Counted from the first letter of the stretch, positions 18,901 to 26,322 are shown. The stretch: 64,000 nucleotides of DNA from Bedellia somnulentella (GCA_963576735.1 OY755175.1:5162401-5226400); one strand, 5' to 3'. Numbers and translations: made by a program. Notes: generated by a model from the letters alone, not told the origin.

Positions 18901-19986
18901 TCTCCTTCATGCCGACACAACTTTGTCTAATTACCCACACAAACCATTGCTCCCCAGTACTGCGACATCCAACTCGACGAAATGCAACGCCTAGTGAGCG
19001 CCAAGCCAATAGCCCCTTTGTGCCACAGCTCCCGCAGCTGGCTCTCTTATAACGCTGTTAAGATTTTTAAAGGATTTTCCCCTTCTTCTCCGTCATGCCG
19101 ACATAACCTTGCCGAATCACCCACGAAGCATTGCTCCCCAGTACTGCGACATCCAACTCGACGAAGTGCAACGCCTAGTGAGCGCCAAGCCAATATCCCC
19201 ACTGTGCTACAGCTCCCGCGGCTGGCTGCCAACCTGCTGGTCGTAACTCAGTCGTTAACGAATTCTTAAACTTTTTTTACCTCCCCACGCTACCATTAAT
19301 ATGCTCTTTCATAAAACTTTGCACTCTAGTACTGCGACATCCAACTCGACGAGGTCCAACGCATAGTGAGTGCCAAGCCCTCATCTCCTCTCTGCCACAG
19401 TACCCGCGGCTGGCTGCCGGCTAACCTGCCCGAGGTGGCGCGGGACCTCATCTTTAAGAGCGTGCAGCAGACCATGGTGGCCCTGCATAGCCAGACGCTA
19501 AAATTAGAGGTGAGGCGGTTTTTGAATTTTTTTAGGTTTAAAGATAAATGAAACATGTTTTTGGTTCATTTATAACGAAAAAAAACCCAGAAAAGCGTGA
19601 GTTCTGTGATTTATAGACACATTGTTTTAAATATTCTCAAGCTGTGAGTATAGTTAGCTTTTTCTTTAGTGGCCCCTTGACCACCAAACGAACTGATTGT
19701 TTGCTCTATTTGGCAGATAAAATAATGATCATTATGTTGTTTTTTTCCATGTGTTCATTGTATATCATTTTGGGTTTTGTTAACTAAAATTCTTTTTTTC
19801 CTCTTTTTATATGTATGTTCTTAACACAGTGTCCACGAAGGCATATCTTTTCATCTATTTCAGGATACTTTCTTATATATTTGGTAATAAGTTTGTTTTA
19901 TTCTGCAGCAAGCTAGCAGCAGCGATGACAACGATTCTGAAGAGGAGATCGAAAATAATTCTGCAATGGATATTGATGATCTATAA
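6860..19986 (+). CDS. GTF3C5: GTF3C5: general transcription factor 3C subunit 5 (TFIIIC), whole gene
   Basis: Eight coding exons (6860-6970, 8322-8529, 9812-9926, 10860-11121, 11946-12156, 12500-12657, 19330-19509, 19909-19986) join with matching phases into 441 codons including the stop, all with GT-AG introns. The product is the tau95-type TFIIIC subunit that pairs with a tau55-type partner and helps TFIIIC bind the A box of tRNA promoters. Supporting features: N-terminal 'FPGIIKNTDRAIEYLGG', the 'FRLDKPF/YQY' region in the middle, the hallmark 'WVKFGYDPRKEP' followed by 'FYQTLDFR', and a very acidic C-terminal tail. Length (440 aa) is slightly under the human protein. Start chosen as the first Met of the conserved block, after 'aactataaa'. 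Identification by eye but with many matching features; intron 6 is exceptional (see the repeat entries). Confidence 0.92.
7121..7389 (+). mobile_element. RSE in GTF3C5 intron 1, with doubled 5' end
   Basis: Full RSE ending in an (ATGT)n tail. Its 5' end motif (ccgtgtagt.t.ggcttagaa) occurs twice in tandem, as in several other copies. Confidence 0.8.
7688..7752 (+). mobile_element. RSE 3' fragment
   Basis: Only the last ~60 bp of the RSE (ttccttagctctggctaccc to gagtatatgtat) is present. Confidence 0.65.
8322..8529 (+). CDS. GTF3C5: GTF3C5 coding exon 2
   Basis: Acceptor tttttacag|gct, donor gaag|gtgaga; leaves phase 1. Encodes codons 38-106 plus one base, including 'MRLGLSYHPENRLLSKIYAD', a region preceding the conserved Lys-rich strand pair. 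The open frame runs on into the intron to a stop at 8583, so frame alone does not give the exon end; the donor and the phase of exon 3 do. Confidence 0.9.
8706..8954 (+). mobile_element. RSE in GTF3C5 intron 2
   Basis: Full-length, close to consensus, ending in (ATGT)3. Located ~180 bp after the exon 2 donor. Confidence 0.85.
9376..9720 (-). mobile_element. RSE with four reiterated 5' ends
   Basis: Reverse-oriented RSE. Its 5' terminal ~20-bp motif (reverse: aagccggcactacacggca) is present four times between 9587 and 9670, followed by another partial 5' segment to 9720. See the finding on 5'-end reiteration. Confidence 0.75.
9812..9926 (+). CDS. GTF3C5: GTF3C5 coding exon 3
   Basis: Acceptor atttatag|gc, donor agaa|gtaagt; enters in phase 1 and leaves in phase 2. 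Encodes 'MADFQFLPL', a motif well conserved in the family, and the 'LPSGTEDASFLKK' linker. Confidence 0.9.
9927..10859. other. GTF3C5 intron 3
   Basis: AT-rich, 933 nt. No repeat family that I recognise. Confidence 0.5.
10860..11121 (+). CDS. GTF3C5: GTF3C5 coding exon 4
   Basis: Acceptor ttattacag|g, donor aaag|gtatgt; phase 2 to phase 0. Encodes codons 145-232, with 'FTRLDKPFPYQYTDKK' near the start and the basic 'RIVKRIEARCKLQPSF' segment that leads into the DNA-binding half. Confidence 0.9.
11208..11588. mobile_element. CpG-rich MITE in GTF3C5 intron 4
   Basis: Terminal inverted repeats of at least 14 bp: atagcacacgacgt (11216-11229) and its reverse complement (11565-11578), extended by TAAG/CTTA outside. 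The interior is rich in cgcgcg runs, unlike its surroundings. No coding capacity, so a non-autonomous TIR element; superfamily undetermined. Confidence 0.65.
11724..11883 (-). mobile_element. RSE, degenerate and partial
   Basis: Reverse RSE with its centre (cagccacttttggaagttga) clear and its ends mutated; sits just before exon 5. Confidence 0.6.
11946..12156 (+). CDS. GTF3C5: GTF3C5 coding exon 5
   Basis: Acceptor ctgtttcag|gca, donor cacag|gtgtgc; phase 0 to 1. Codons 233-302: 'AFEERPIWILNGI', then the signature 'WVKFGYDPRKEPAARFYQ' and 'TLDFRVR'. This is the most diagnostic exon of the gene (winged-helix DNA-binding half of tau95). Confidence 0.92.
12157..12499. other. GTF3C5 intron 5
   Basis: AT-rich, 343 nt, no recognisable repeat. 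Confidence 0.5.
12500..12657 (+). CDS. GTF3C5: GTF3C5 coding exon 6
   Basis: Acceptor ccttccag|cg, donor tatcag|gtaact; phase 1 to 0. Encodes a variable linker with Ser/Gln/acidic residues followed by 'FKPGILLTQRQVYYQ', equivalent to the family's 'REG.LP..RQ..YQ' motif, which continues directly into exon 7 (YCDIQLDEVQ). Confidence 0.9.
12728..12850 (+). mobile_element. RTE-like LINE, 3'-end fragment
   Basis: Last ~35 codons and 3' end of the RTE ORF, diverged (equivalents of 'REVRQDRNKCRSIISAYPNGN' can be read), ending gcgtgagtata. In GTF3C5 intron 6. Confidence 0.7.
12876..13050 (+). mobile_element. SINE-B copy with tRNA-like head
   Basis: A box GCCCAGTGGATAGCTGA and B box GGGTTCGATCCC with the expected spacing, followed by 'gagagcaacatttatgtgat'. 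Best-preserved head of the family in the window. Confidence 0.65.
13201..14047 (+). repeat. Old part of the duplicated exon-7 array (three decayed copies)
   Basis: Copies of the exon 7 start, each after an AG: 13213 (shortened), 13543 (nearly complete; open frame YCEIQLDKVQRLVS...), 13949 (internal deletion). Spacing is 330 and 406 bp, longer than in the younger array, and the spacers share their own sequence (for example 'ctgaccaacatctgtctaacc'). The last spacer is cut at 14047 by the TIR element and continues at 17145. Confidence 0.8.
14128..14940. mobile_element. Nested TIR element carrying an RSE
   Basis: Imperfect inverted repeats near its ends share catagatgtactaaaa (14138-14153) with its complement at about 14911-14928, extending over ~50 bp on each side. 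No coding capacity. The RSE at 14442-14694 lies inside. Confidence 0.5.
14442..14694 (+). mobile_element. RSE
   Basis: Full-length RSE of a subtype with 'acccgtgggtgatcgtaagagg' in the 5' block and an ATTT-interrupted tail. Confidence 0.8.
15014..15188. mobile_element. Short MITE (175 bp)
   Basis: Terminal inverted repeat aagagcttattccat (15014-15028) with atggaataagctctt at 15174-15188, with further internal pairing (gaattcag). Non-coding. Confidence 0.65.
15475..16860 (-). mobile_element. ORF1-only non-LTR element with (TTA)n tail
   Basis: One long minus-strand ORF (15559-16794), about 65 bp of 5' UTR, and only ~60 bp of 3' sequence before a (TTA)n tail at 15475-15497. There is no endonuclease or reverse-transcriptase ORF, so it is either a half-LINE (HAL1-like) or an internally deleted LINE. 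Confidence 0.7.
15559..16794 (-). CDS. LINE ORF1-like protein (411 aa)
   Basis: Uninterrupted frame of GC-rich codons in AT-rich DNA. The start may be the annotated Met or Met6 or 7 ('MATPAS'). Residues ~125-170 look like a coiled coil (LLKDIQLLKSSVEDI...); a basic, Pro/Ser-rich middle follows; 'DDDGFTLVGKKPKR' at ~290-303 is the hydrophilic motif frequent in insect LINE ORF1 proteins; the last ~90 residues, with 'DIYISRVALQMTHNDILRHI', resemble an RRM-like or CTD-type nucleic-acid-binding fold. I see no CCHC zinc knuckles. Predicted role: RNA-binding nucleic-acid chaperone of a CR1/Jockey-group element. Intactness suggests a recent insertion. Confidence 0.7.
   Translation of the reverse strand: MCVSPMATPASVKRSDTILVQELLAFVQNKLDVMDELSLEQICATSYTDAEITAARQFLADTAAVTAVRLASRRAEGSGKRNIQDIFRAFKETDPDDIPTYVARDLNKLPPVTFDHVDVTSLLKDIQLLKSSVEDIKAKLVASERASAELQREVTSLRNADVALAQVSPPRKRQKRPPLDTSQRSKITTTDPVNRPVIDCDPPTTQRICDGTSSLRPSAPVWKPDAPSTSVAHKGSFAQVLKSGSQPRSRRRCPNPPPPAATTRRREGKENRAATVRAAPKTVGDDDGFTLVGKKPKRCANNRNKRGTVPAASCPLKAATPVLDIYISRVALQMTHNDILRHIEQTSLGPITVLNISRLEPSRPTNFKSYWLQVPAVHEKILLGENFWPEGIVFRRFRAAHQKSKPLPTKM
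17145..19329 (+). repeat. Tandem array of decoy exon-7 copies (~187-bp period)
   Basis: Eleven near-complete copies of the first ~89 nt of GTF3C5 exon 7 plus a short one, each directly after an AG acceptor (cccag or ctctag). Copy starts: 17212 (truncated), 17294, 17490, 17680, 17859, 18052, 18239, 18391, 18578, 18771, 18958, 19142; the functional exon is at 19330. Each unit is intron tail (~100 nt) plus exon start. Three spacer types occur. Exon parts encode variants of YCDIQLDEVQRLVSAKPSSP and ...LCHSTRGWL, then run into non-homologous spacer. No copy other than 19330 has the rest of exon 7 or its donor. Confidence 0.93.
19330..19509 (+). CDS. GTF3C5: GTF3C5 coding exon 7 (functional copy)
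   Basis: Acceptor actctag|tac, donor ttagag|gtgagg; phase 0 to 0, 60 codons. Only this copy continues past 'RGWLP' into 'ANLPEVARDLIFKSVQQTMV', and so completes the domain. Its first 89 nt are identical to decoy 18578. The acceptor is preceded by a weak pyrimidine tract, the same as in some decoys. Confidence 0.9.
19909..19986 (+). CDS. GTF3C5: GTF3C5 coding exon 8 (acidic tail and stop)
   Basis: Acceptor ttctgcag|caa; 25 codons plus TAA. Highly acidic Ser/Asp/Glu stretch 'DDNDSEEEIENN' and 'MDIDDL' C-terminus, as in the family's acidic C-terminal tail. Confidence 0.88.
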   Translation, partial: QASSSDDNDSEEEIENNSAMDIDDL

Positions 19987-20007
19987 GTGTAAGTTTAAAG
20001 TTGTTAT

Positions 20008-20013
20008 AATAAA
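20008..20013 (+). promoter_or_regulatory. GTF3C5 poly(A) signal
   Basis: Canonical AATAAA 22 nt after the stop codon, with a T/GT-rich stretch (ttgttgttttact) ~20 nt further on. Confidence 0.7.
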
Positions 20014-20157
20014 CATTTGTTAATAACTTGTTGTTTTACTCCTCATTCTTCTCGCGTTACACATTGCTATCACTCAAATAAAAGGTGCGGTGTGAAAGAA
20101 GATATTGTAAAAAAGATAGAAAAATAGGAAAAAGGGCGAGTTGAACTCGCGTGAAGA

Positions 20158-20655
20158 GGGTTCCGTACGATGTTGATATTGAGTGATTTACCATGTTATT
20201 TTAATATCATGGACTTCTTATAGGTTTTCCTATAATCTATAAGGAGAAAACTAATTTCTGAATTTTTTAAAAAATTTTAGGTTCAGTAGTTTTGGAGATA
20301 AGGAGGGGGGAATGGTCAATTTTCGTCAATTTTCTTGAATAGCTTGGAAACTATTTATTTTAAAATTACAAAAAAATACATTTAAGATCTTCTCAACAAG
20401 AAGTTTCATTTGATATGCCACACGATGCATTTTTTTTTAATTTTCCCCTTCCCGTCCAAAAATGACCCCCATATACAGATTTCATCTGCTCACGTCACAC
20501 CTCTGTGTTTGGGTCACAGAAATTGATATGTGTACCAAATTTCAACTTAATCGGTCTAATAGATTCGGAGATAATTGACTGTAAGCGACGGACGGACAGA
20601 CACACGAGTGATCCTATAAGGGTTCCGTTTTTGTATTCAGACGTACGGAACCCTA
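20158..20655. mobile_element. Interspersed repeat with 'GGGTTCCGT' inverted ends
   Basis: agggttccgtacg near 20158 is matched by its reverse complement cgtacggaaccct ending at 20655. The interior includes 'gacggacggacagacacacga', typical of a repeat widely dispersed in Lepidoptera. Non-coding. A degenerate relative is at 46655-46740. Confidence 0.55.
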
Positions 20656-20712
20656 AAAAGGAATGTTAAGATGGGTTGAGCACATAGAGAGGATAGATGG
20701 CGACGTGACTAA
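20656..20712 (+). mobile_element. RTE-like LINE fragment
   Basis: ~55 bp matching the part of the RTE ORF that encodes 'KGMLRWFGHIERMDD', diverged. Confidence 0.5.
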
Positions 20713-20814
20713 ATAAAATAGTCTGAAATTCGAAAATTTATGTAATATTAGGTAACTTTATCACTAGTTAATAGGAATTAAGTCGCGATTATATGTAAAG
20801 TATCATTCATCTAT

Positions 20815-20968
20815 ATAGCTGTGAAGTGTCTTTAAAGGCGACTTTGGGTTATGGGGATCTTTCGTTGGTTTTCCGGCGATCTGGCTGGATTTAGTTTACC
20901 AACTTTCCCCACCCAACTTATTTTATAGATCTAGATACACATTGTGGGATTTATAGCCGTGAGTATAT
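20815..20968 (+). mobile_element. RSE, degenerate
   Basis: Shortened RSE; recognisable 5' (gctgtgaagtgtc), centre and 3' end (gggatttatagccgtgagta). Confidence 0.5.
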
Positions 20969-20974
20969 GAAAAA

Positions 20975-21308
20975 ACGATATGATAGTCCAATGGGTAGAA
21001 CACCCGCCCGAAAACAGAAGGGCGTGAGTTCCAATCCTGGGACAGGCCTACACCAATTTGTCTTTTCAGGTTAATTTTTCATGGTTGTTTACGGTGAGGG
21101 AAAACATCGTGAGGAAACCCACATAGCTAAGTTGTACTTAGTCATGTGACAGTGTATTCGTACAAAACGGCGATAGGCCTGCCCCCATCACGTGAGTACA
21201 CTGTCCAAGCAAAACGTGGGTACCTTCTCTGGACACTAGATGGCGACCTCTGCCAACCCCTTCGGGGATAAACGGCGTGAACGTTTATGTTATGTTTATG
21301 TTATATTA
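20975..21308 (+). mobile_element. SINE-A, near full length
   Basis: tRNA-like head with A box (tgatagtccaatgggtagaa) and B box (gagttccaatcctg), then the conserved SINE-A body and the tail (ggcgtgaacgtttatgttatg). Confidence 0.75.
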
Positions 21309-21820
21309 ATTATAATATTTATCATTATTTTATTTGTAGTATTTTATGCAGATACACATAAATATACAAATAAATTAATGTCACTATTTGTCCTACGACA
21401 ATGAATGAGAGGCGATTAAAGCTAGCAACTACTAAACGAGTGTAGTCGAAGTTTTATGATGACTTTAGTTGTGATGTGAGTCATAGAATAATCAAATGAA
21501 GGTTTGTACAAACTTTAAGATTATTATCTCTTATTCTAAGGCCTTATTTCAAAGCTACAATGACTCGCCTATAGTGGTCAAATAAATTTATTGTGCCTTA
21601 TCTTGAAGCTACCTCGTCAGTTAGAACTTTAACATAACATTCCAGAGATAAAAAACAAAGGAGCAGTGTTTGAAGTTGTAGCTTTTGGTGACTGTTTTAA
21701 TGCAAAATATTTTACTTGTGAGTACGTTCTTGTCTGAATAGCACTAAAAATACGTCTTAAGGTATACATTAATTAAGATAAGAATGAATATTAGAATTAA
21801 GAACATTTTAATTAGAACAT
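21309..21820. other. Intergenic AT-rich DNA
   Basis: No gene or repeat recognised. Confidence 0.35.
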
Positions 21821-22068
21821 ATACATACATATACTCACGTCACGGCTACAAATTCCTAGAAGGGGTAGCCAGAGCTTCGGAATAAGAAAATTCTCAACCA
21901 CTGTTTTAAGTTGTGTGGGGATAAGATTGTAAAACAAAGATTTTTGGTGACGGGTCTCCAACCGCATCGCCCAAAAATCACTTAAAAAGCCCCATACCCG
22001 TAATCGCCTCTTACGACACCCGTGGGTAGAAAGGGGTAATGGCATTCTAAGCCGATACTTCACAAAAC
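21821..22068 (-). mobile_element. RSE
   Basis: Near-full-length reverse copy starting with (TACA)n and ending at the 5' motif ('ctaagccgatacttcac'). Confidence 0.8.
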
Positions 22069-22930
22069 AAATATAGCAAATTTATCTTATAAAAGTATCT
22101 GCTAGTGGAATTTATGCAGATGACCTTTAGCACTTGATTGTAGGACTGACCCTATCATATGATATAGGTCAAGTATGTATGTACTTGAATTGAAAGACTG
22201 ACATATTTTTTCTTTGATAATCAAATCATTGATACTCTTGAAAAAAGTAATTGATTAATTGTCTACCTATCGCTACCCTTAGTCGCTAGCCTCGCGGCTT
22301 GTTAATTCGACAATTCGGCTAGACTATTAAAGAGTTGTAAGTATAAATCTGAAAAACTACTTAAGACATCAACAATATTCAGCATGAACCATTTTTTGAC
22401 GTAACGCTTTGAGCACGATGAACGCTACGGAGCTACGGACACCGACCAAATGCAGGCAAAATGAAGGAATTCAAATTGAACCCTAATTTTAAGTGTCAGA
22501 TTTATATTACCATTAACAAATCGTTCTTTATCGTATGAGTAGGATTAGAACTAAAATTTAATAACTAGTTGAAATACAAAAAGCTTGTTGTGGGAAAGAG
22601 ATCACTTTTAGTGATAAGACCATATTCTATGTAATCGTAAAAAACTATTCTATTCTCTCTTAGTTTGTACTTTGGCTTAAAATGAAATCTCACTATCCTA
22701 CAATAACAGCCACATTAGTTGTGTTAATTATGATGAAATCAGTCAAACAATGACGGACCTAGAACTTTGCACTCGATTCTTCCAGCTAGTCTGTCTCAGA
22801 GTGATGACATCGATGACTCGACTCCAGATAGCCTACACTACGGACTTTCGACAGACACTGATATAGTTCTACCTATCTATGCTCACGACTATAAAATAAA
22901 AAAGCCGTAGGTAGAGCTACAGAAACAAAG
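22069..22930. other. Intergenic DNA
   Basis: No gene seen; 22877-22925 has a weak RSE 3'-end remnant (reverse). Confidence 0.35.
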
Positions 22931-22934
22931 CTAA

Positions 22935-23160
22935 ATCTCAAACGTTCACGTCGTAAATCTCCGAAGGTGTGGAAGAGATACTCCTTCTTCTGAAAATCGC
23001 GTGATATCATTGTGACCTGTGGTTCAGAGTAACCACGTTTTGCTTGGACAGTGTACTCACGTGACATGTGGCAGGCTTATCTCCGTTTTGACCAAGTACA
23101 TCTTAGTTTCCTTGCGATGGTTTCTTTCACCGTTATTGACTATGATTAATTAATCACTTA
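22935..23160 (-). mobile_element. SINE-A partial copy
   Basis: Reverse 3' half ('aacgttcacgtcgtaaatct') with the cgtgag/acactgtcc block; diverged. Confidence 0.65.
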
Positions 23161-23267
23161 TATGAATTAAGATAAGACACTACACACACAAGTAAATGGT
23201 GTAGGCACGATCTCTAAACATTTTAGGTGAGATACCAATATTAATTTAAAAGTATATTATATTTCGG

Positions 23268-23620
23268 TTATCGTGCAAACGACTAGTGTTCAAATCCTGG
23301 GTCGGGCCTACACCAATTAGTCTTTTCTAAAGACATATGTGTGGTTAATTTATCATGGTTGTTAACGGTGAGGGAAAACATCGTGAGGAAACCCACATGG
23401 CTGAGTTGTACTTAGTCATGTGACAGTGTATTCGTACAAAACGGCGATAGGCCTGCCCCCTATCACGTGAGTACACTGTCCATGCAAAACGTGGGTACTC
23501 TGAACACCAGGTGACAAAGTCACGTGATGTTCAGAAGTATTAGTACCTCTGCCAACCCCTTCGGGGATATTCGGCGTGAACGTTTATGTTATGTATTATG
23601 TATATGTTATGTTATGTATA
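23268..23620 (+). mobile_element. SINE-A, nearly complete
   Basis: Starts just inside the tRNA-like head (gttatcgtgcaaacgactag, then B box gttcaaatcctg) and runs to the (TTATG)n tail. Very similar to the 57254 copy. Confidence 0.8.
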
Positions 23621-23625
23621 TTATA

Positions 23626-23746
23626 TTTACCATCTTATCCCCTATCAACTTCCAAATGTGGCTGAGAAATTTCTAGCTCTGGAGCTCTGGCTACCCCTTT
23701 TTGGGATTTATGGCCGTGAGTATATGTAGTATGTATGTATATATTA
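23626..23746 (+). mobile_element. RSE 3' half
   Basis: From 'accatcttatcccctatcaa' to 'gccgtgagtatatgtagtat'; the 'tttttgggatttat' subtype, directly after a SINE-A tail. Confidence 0.7.
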
Positions 23747-23749
23747 GAT

Positions 23750-24850
23750 ATTATTAGTCATGAAATACTTTGTATGTACATGAATCATGATACTGGAAGT
23801 ATGTAGAAATGATCTTTGGACTCGGTCATAAGTAAGACGTCTATTAAGTTACCCGCACATTTTTTTAAAATATCGGTCATGCAAAATGGTGTCAACTGAA
23901 AACCTGGAGACCCATCGATGAAACTGATGGTAACTTTTATACACATGGTGAGTTGGTGCCTTTTTGGACCTATTTGTAATAGTTCCTAATTGTATTTTTT
24001 GTTTGTTTAATGTGTTCTTTCTTCGATTGCAGTTTCGGCCGCCCTCGGCCATAAGCCACCGGTCATCTCTTTCTAAGCATCCACCTGATATGTCTACTAT
24101 GATATACTAAGCTAAACAAATATGATATGCTAGAAATTTCTTTTAAGTTTTGTCGGTAGCAGAAAATAAGCAAATTTAACCATATATTAGTTATCCAAAG
24201 TTTTTAAAATAATACGTTTCTAAGTTTAAAACATTTACTCAGACGTTCGAACCAGTTGTCAAAATATTTATTCCATTTCGAAGTTTGGGTATCGAATATG
24301 GCTGATTTAAAGTTTTTTCACTGGGCTGGAACTTTTGACCACGACCAAATTTCTTAAAATCAGGGAATGTGAAGAAATTGTAAAGGTCTAGGTCGGTAAT
24401 GTATGGAATGGTCAAGTATTTCTACAAATTGAACTGGAGCACGCCTATTACTGCATAATTTAATTATTTTATTGCTAACTTTTATACGAAAACATTCTGA
24501 AATGAAAGATAAAAAGGTATAATTTTGTAAGAATATGGTACATGGATTTAAAAAAAAACTAATTATTTGCTCTAAAAGCTTGCCATACCTGGTTTTAATA
24601 TTTTTTACACGAGTGTTGCAAACAAAGCATGTTCCAATTCAATTTTTTTCATCATATTTTTCAACAAATTATTAAAATGTTCAACATCAAATTTTAACAC
24701 CATGAACTAATCACCAACATATATTTTATTCATGTCATATCAATATCATCAAATCAGGCTTTATAGAATTTCCAAACAATCAATATCAACCTATTTTTCG
24801 ATGCCGCTGTACGATACGCATTTTATATGCCTGCTTCGTTGCATCAATGT
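23750..24850. other. Intergenic AT-rich DNA
   Basis: 1.1 kb with no recognisable gene or repeat. Confidence 0.4.
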
Positions 24851-25333
24851 TTATATACATACATGTACAGCTATAAATCCCTAAATGGGGTTGTCACAGC
24901 TTCAGACCTAGCAAAAACTAAGAAACTTTTGGGAAGTTACTTATAAATAAAAGATGTTATTAAAGGAAAGAAAAATTTCGACACTGGCGGGGTTCGAACC
25001 CGCGACCTTCGGGTATACGACGGGGTATATACGAGTATAGCGACGGGGGCGTATACCCGAAGGTCGCGGGTTCGAACCCCGCCAGTGTCGAAATTTTTCT
25101 TTCCTTTAATAACATCTTTTATTTATGAGTAATAATCCCCACATGAGGAATTCATGTCAAAAAACATTAAAATTATGTGATAGTTAGGCGTTTCCAACAT
25201 TTGCATTCTATCTGAAAAGGTAGACAAGTGGCCGTCCGAATTAGTTAAAAATTCGAAGGTAGGAAACGCAAACACTACTTGAACGTGTAAAAAAGAAACA
25301 AAGGATAGAGAAATTTCGCGCTGGATGCCAACT

Positions 25334-25407
25334 GACACTGTAGCTCAGTTGGCAGAGCGACGGGGGCGTATACCCGAAGGTCGCGGGTTCGAACCCCGCC
25401 AGTGTCG
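25334..25407 (+). other. tRNA-like sequence in T-element (unit 1)
   Basis: Acceptor stem GACACTG/CAGTGTC is perfect; D arm TAGCTCAGTTGGCAGAGC; T arm GCGGGTTCGAACCCCGC perfect. The anticodon arm is off (8-nt loop GGCGTATA on a 4-bp stem), so a functional tRNA is unlikely. Its A and B boxes could act as a Pol III promoter. Confidence 0.6.
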
Positions 25408-25650
25408 AAATTTTTCTTTCCTTTAATAACATCTTTTTTTTATGAGTAATAATCCCCACATGAGGAATTCATGTCAAAAAACATTAAAATTATGTGATAG
25501 TTAGGCGTTTCCAACATTTGCATTCTATCTGAAAAGGTAGACAAGTGGCCGTCCGAATTAGTTAAAAATTCGGAGGTAGGAAACGCAAACACTACTTGAA
25601 CGTGTAAAAAAGAAACAAAGGATAGAGAAATTTCGCGCTGGATGCCAACT

Positions 25651-25724
25651 GACACTGTAGCTCAGTTGGCAGAGCGACGGGGGCGTATACCCGAAGGTCG
25701 CGGGTTCGAACCCCGCCAGTGTCG
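25651..25724 (+). other. tRNA-like sequence in T-element (unit 2)
   Basis: Identical to the copy 317 bp upstream, with the same abnormal anticodon loop. Confidence 0.6.
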
Positions 25725-26079
25725 AAATTTTTCTTTCCTTTAATAACATCTTTTATTTATGAGTAATAATCCCCACATGAGGAATTCATGTCAAAAAACA
25801 TTAAAATTTTGGGAAGTTGCCTTAAGTCGCCCCTTAAGAACACCCTCGGGAAGAATTGTTTAATGCTATTCTAAGCTAAATAACAAATAAAATTATAGTT
25901 TAATGTGCGTATTACAGCCGTAGTAGCTCGATTGCCGAAAAGCGTGGGGCGCTCTGTGCCATATTTTTCGTCCCTCGAGCAACTTACGCTTTTTCATGAT
26001 TTTCAGCAAATGTTGGGAATTATTTTGTACCTTTTAGTTAAATGTGCTTCAAAGCGTGTTTTGCAGTTTTTTTTAACAT

Positions 26080-26265
26080 ACATACATACATACACATTCT
26101 CACGCCGTTAGTTCCCATTGGGGTAGGCAGAGACTATCGATCGCCACTTTGTACGATCCTGGCAAACTTCTCTAGCTTCATTCACATCCATCAATCTTTT
26201 CATACATGCTCTTTTATTCTTCGTACTTCGGACACCTGCCTTTTTTTAACACGCTTTTATTAGGT
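26080..26265 (-). mobile_element. RTE-like LINE, 3' end
   Basis: Reverse copy of the last ~55 codons and (ATGT)n tail of the RTE; 5' truncated and close to the intact copy in sequence. Confidence 0.75.
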
Positions 26266-26322
26266 CGACCTGTATGTATGTAACTATGTAATCAAATCTA
26301 AGAAAACTAATTTAACCATCTT

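Larger units (their letters stand above)
24939..25806. mobile_element. T-element composite: 77-bp perfect palindrome plus tandem units
   Basis: Bases 24943-25019 and 25050-25126 are perfect reverse complements (77 bp each, 30-nt spacer). They contain the 3' half of a tRNA-like sequence and the tail. To the right follow two further 317-bp tandem units with complete tRNA-like sequences. The block is bounded by 12-bp direct repeats ttttgggaagtt (24927-24938 and 25807-25818), so it was probably inserted as one piece. Confidence 0.85.
24855..25886 (-). mobile_element. RSE interrupted by a T-element composite
   Basis: The two halves of one reverse RSE (24855-24938 and 25807-25886) flank the 868-bp insertion described in the next entry. 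The duplicated stretch ttttgggaagtt is the target. Confidence 0.75.

Noticed and set aside
17810..19269. Series of + strand ORFs of 73-95 codons
   Set aside because: These are the decoy exon copies read through into spacers, in several frames; they are not separate genes.
17294..19400. CRISPR-like regular array
   Set aside because: Repeat (~89 nt) and spacer (~98 nt) are too long, spacers themselves repeat, and the repeat is a coding exon of the host gene.
25334..25724. Functional tRNA gene cluster
   Set aside because: Anticodon arm is irregular (8-nt loop), copies are part of a mobile element with target duplications, and no standard isoacceptor fits.
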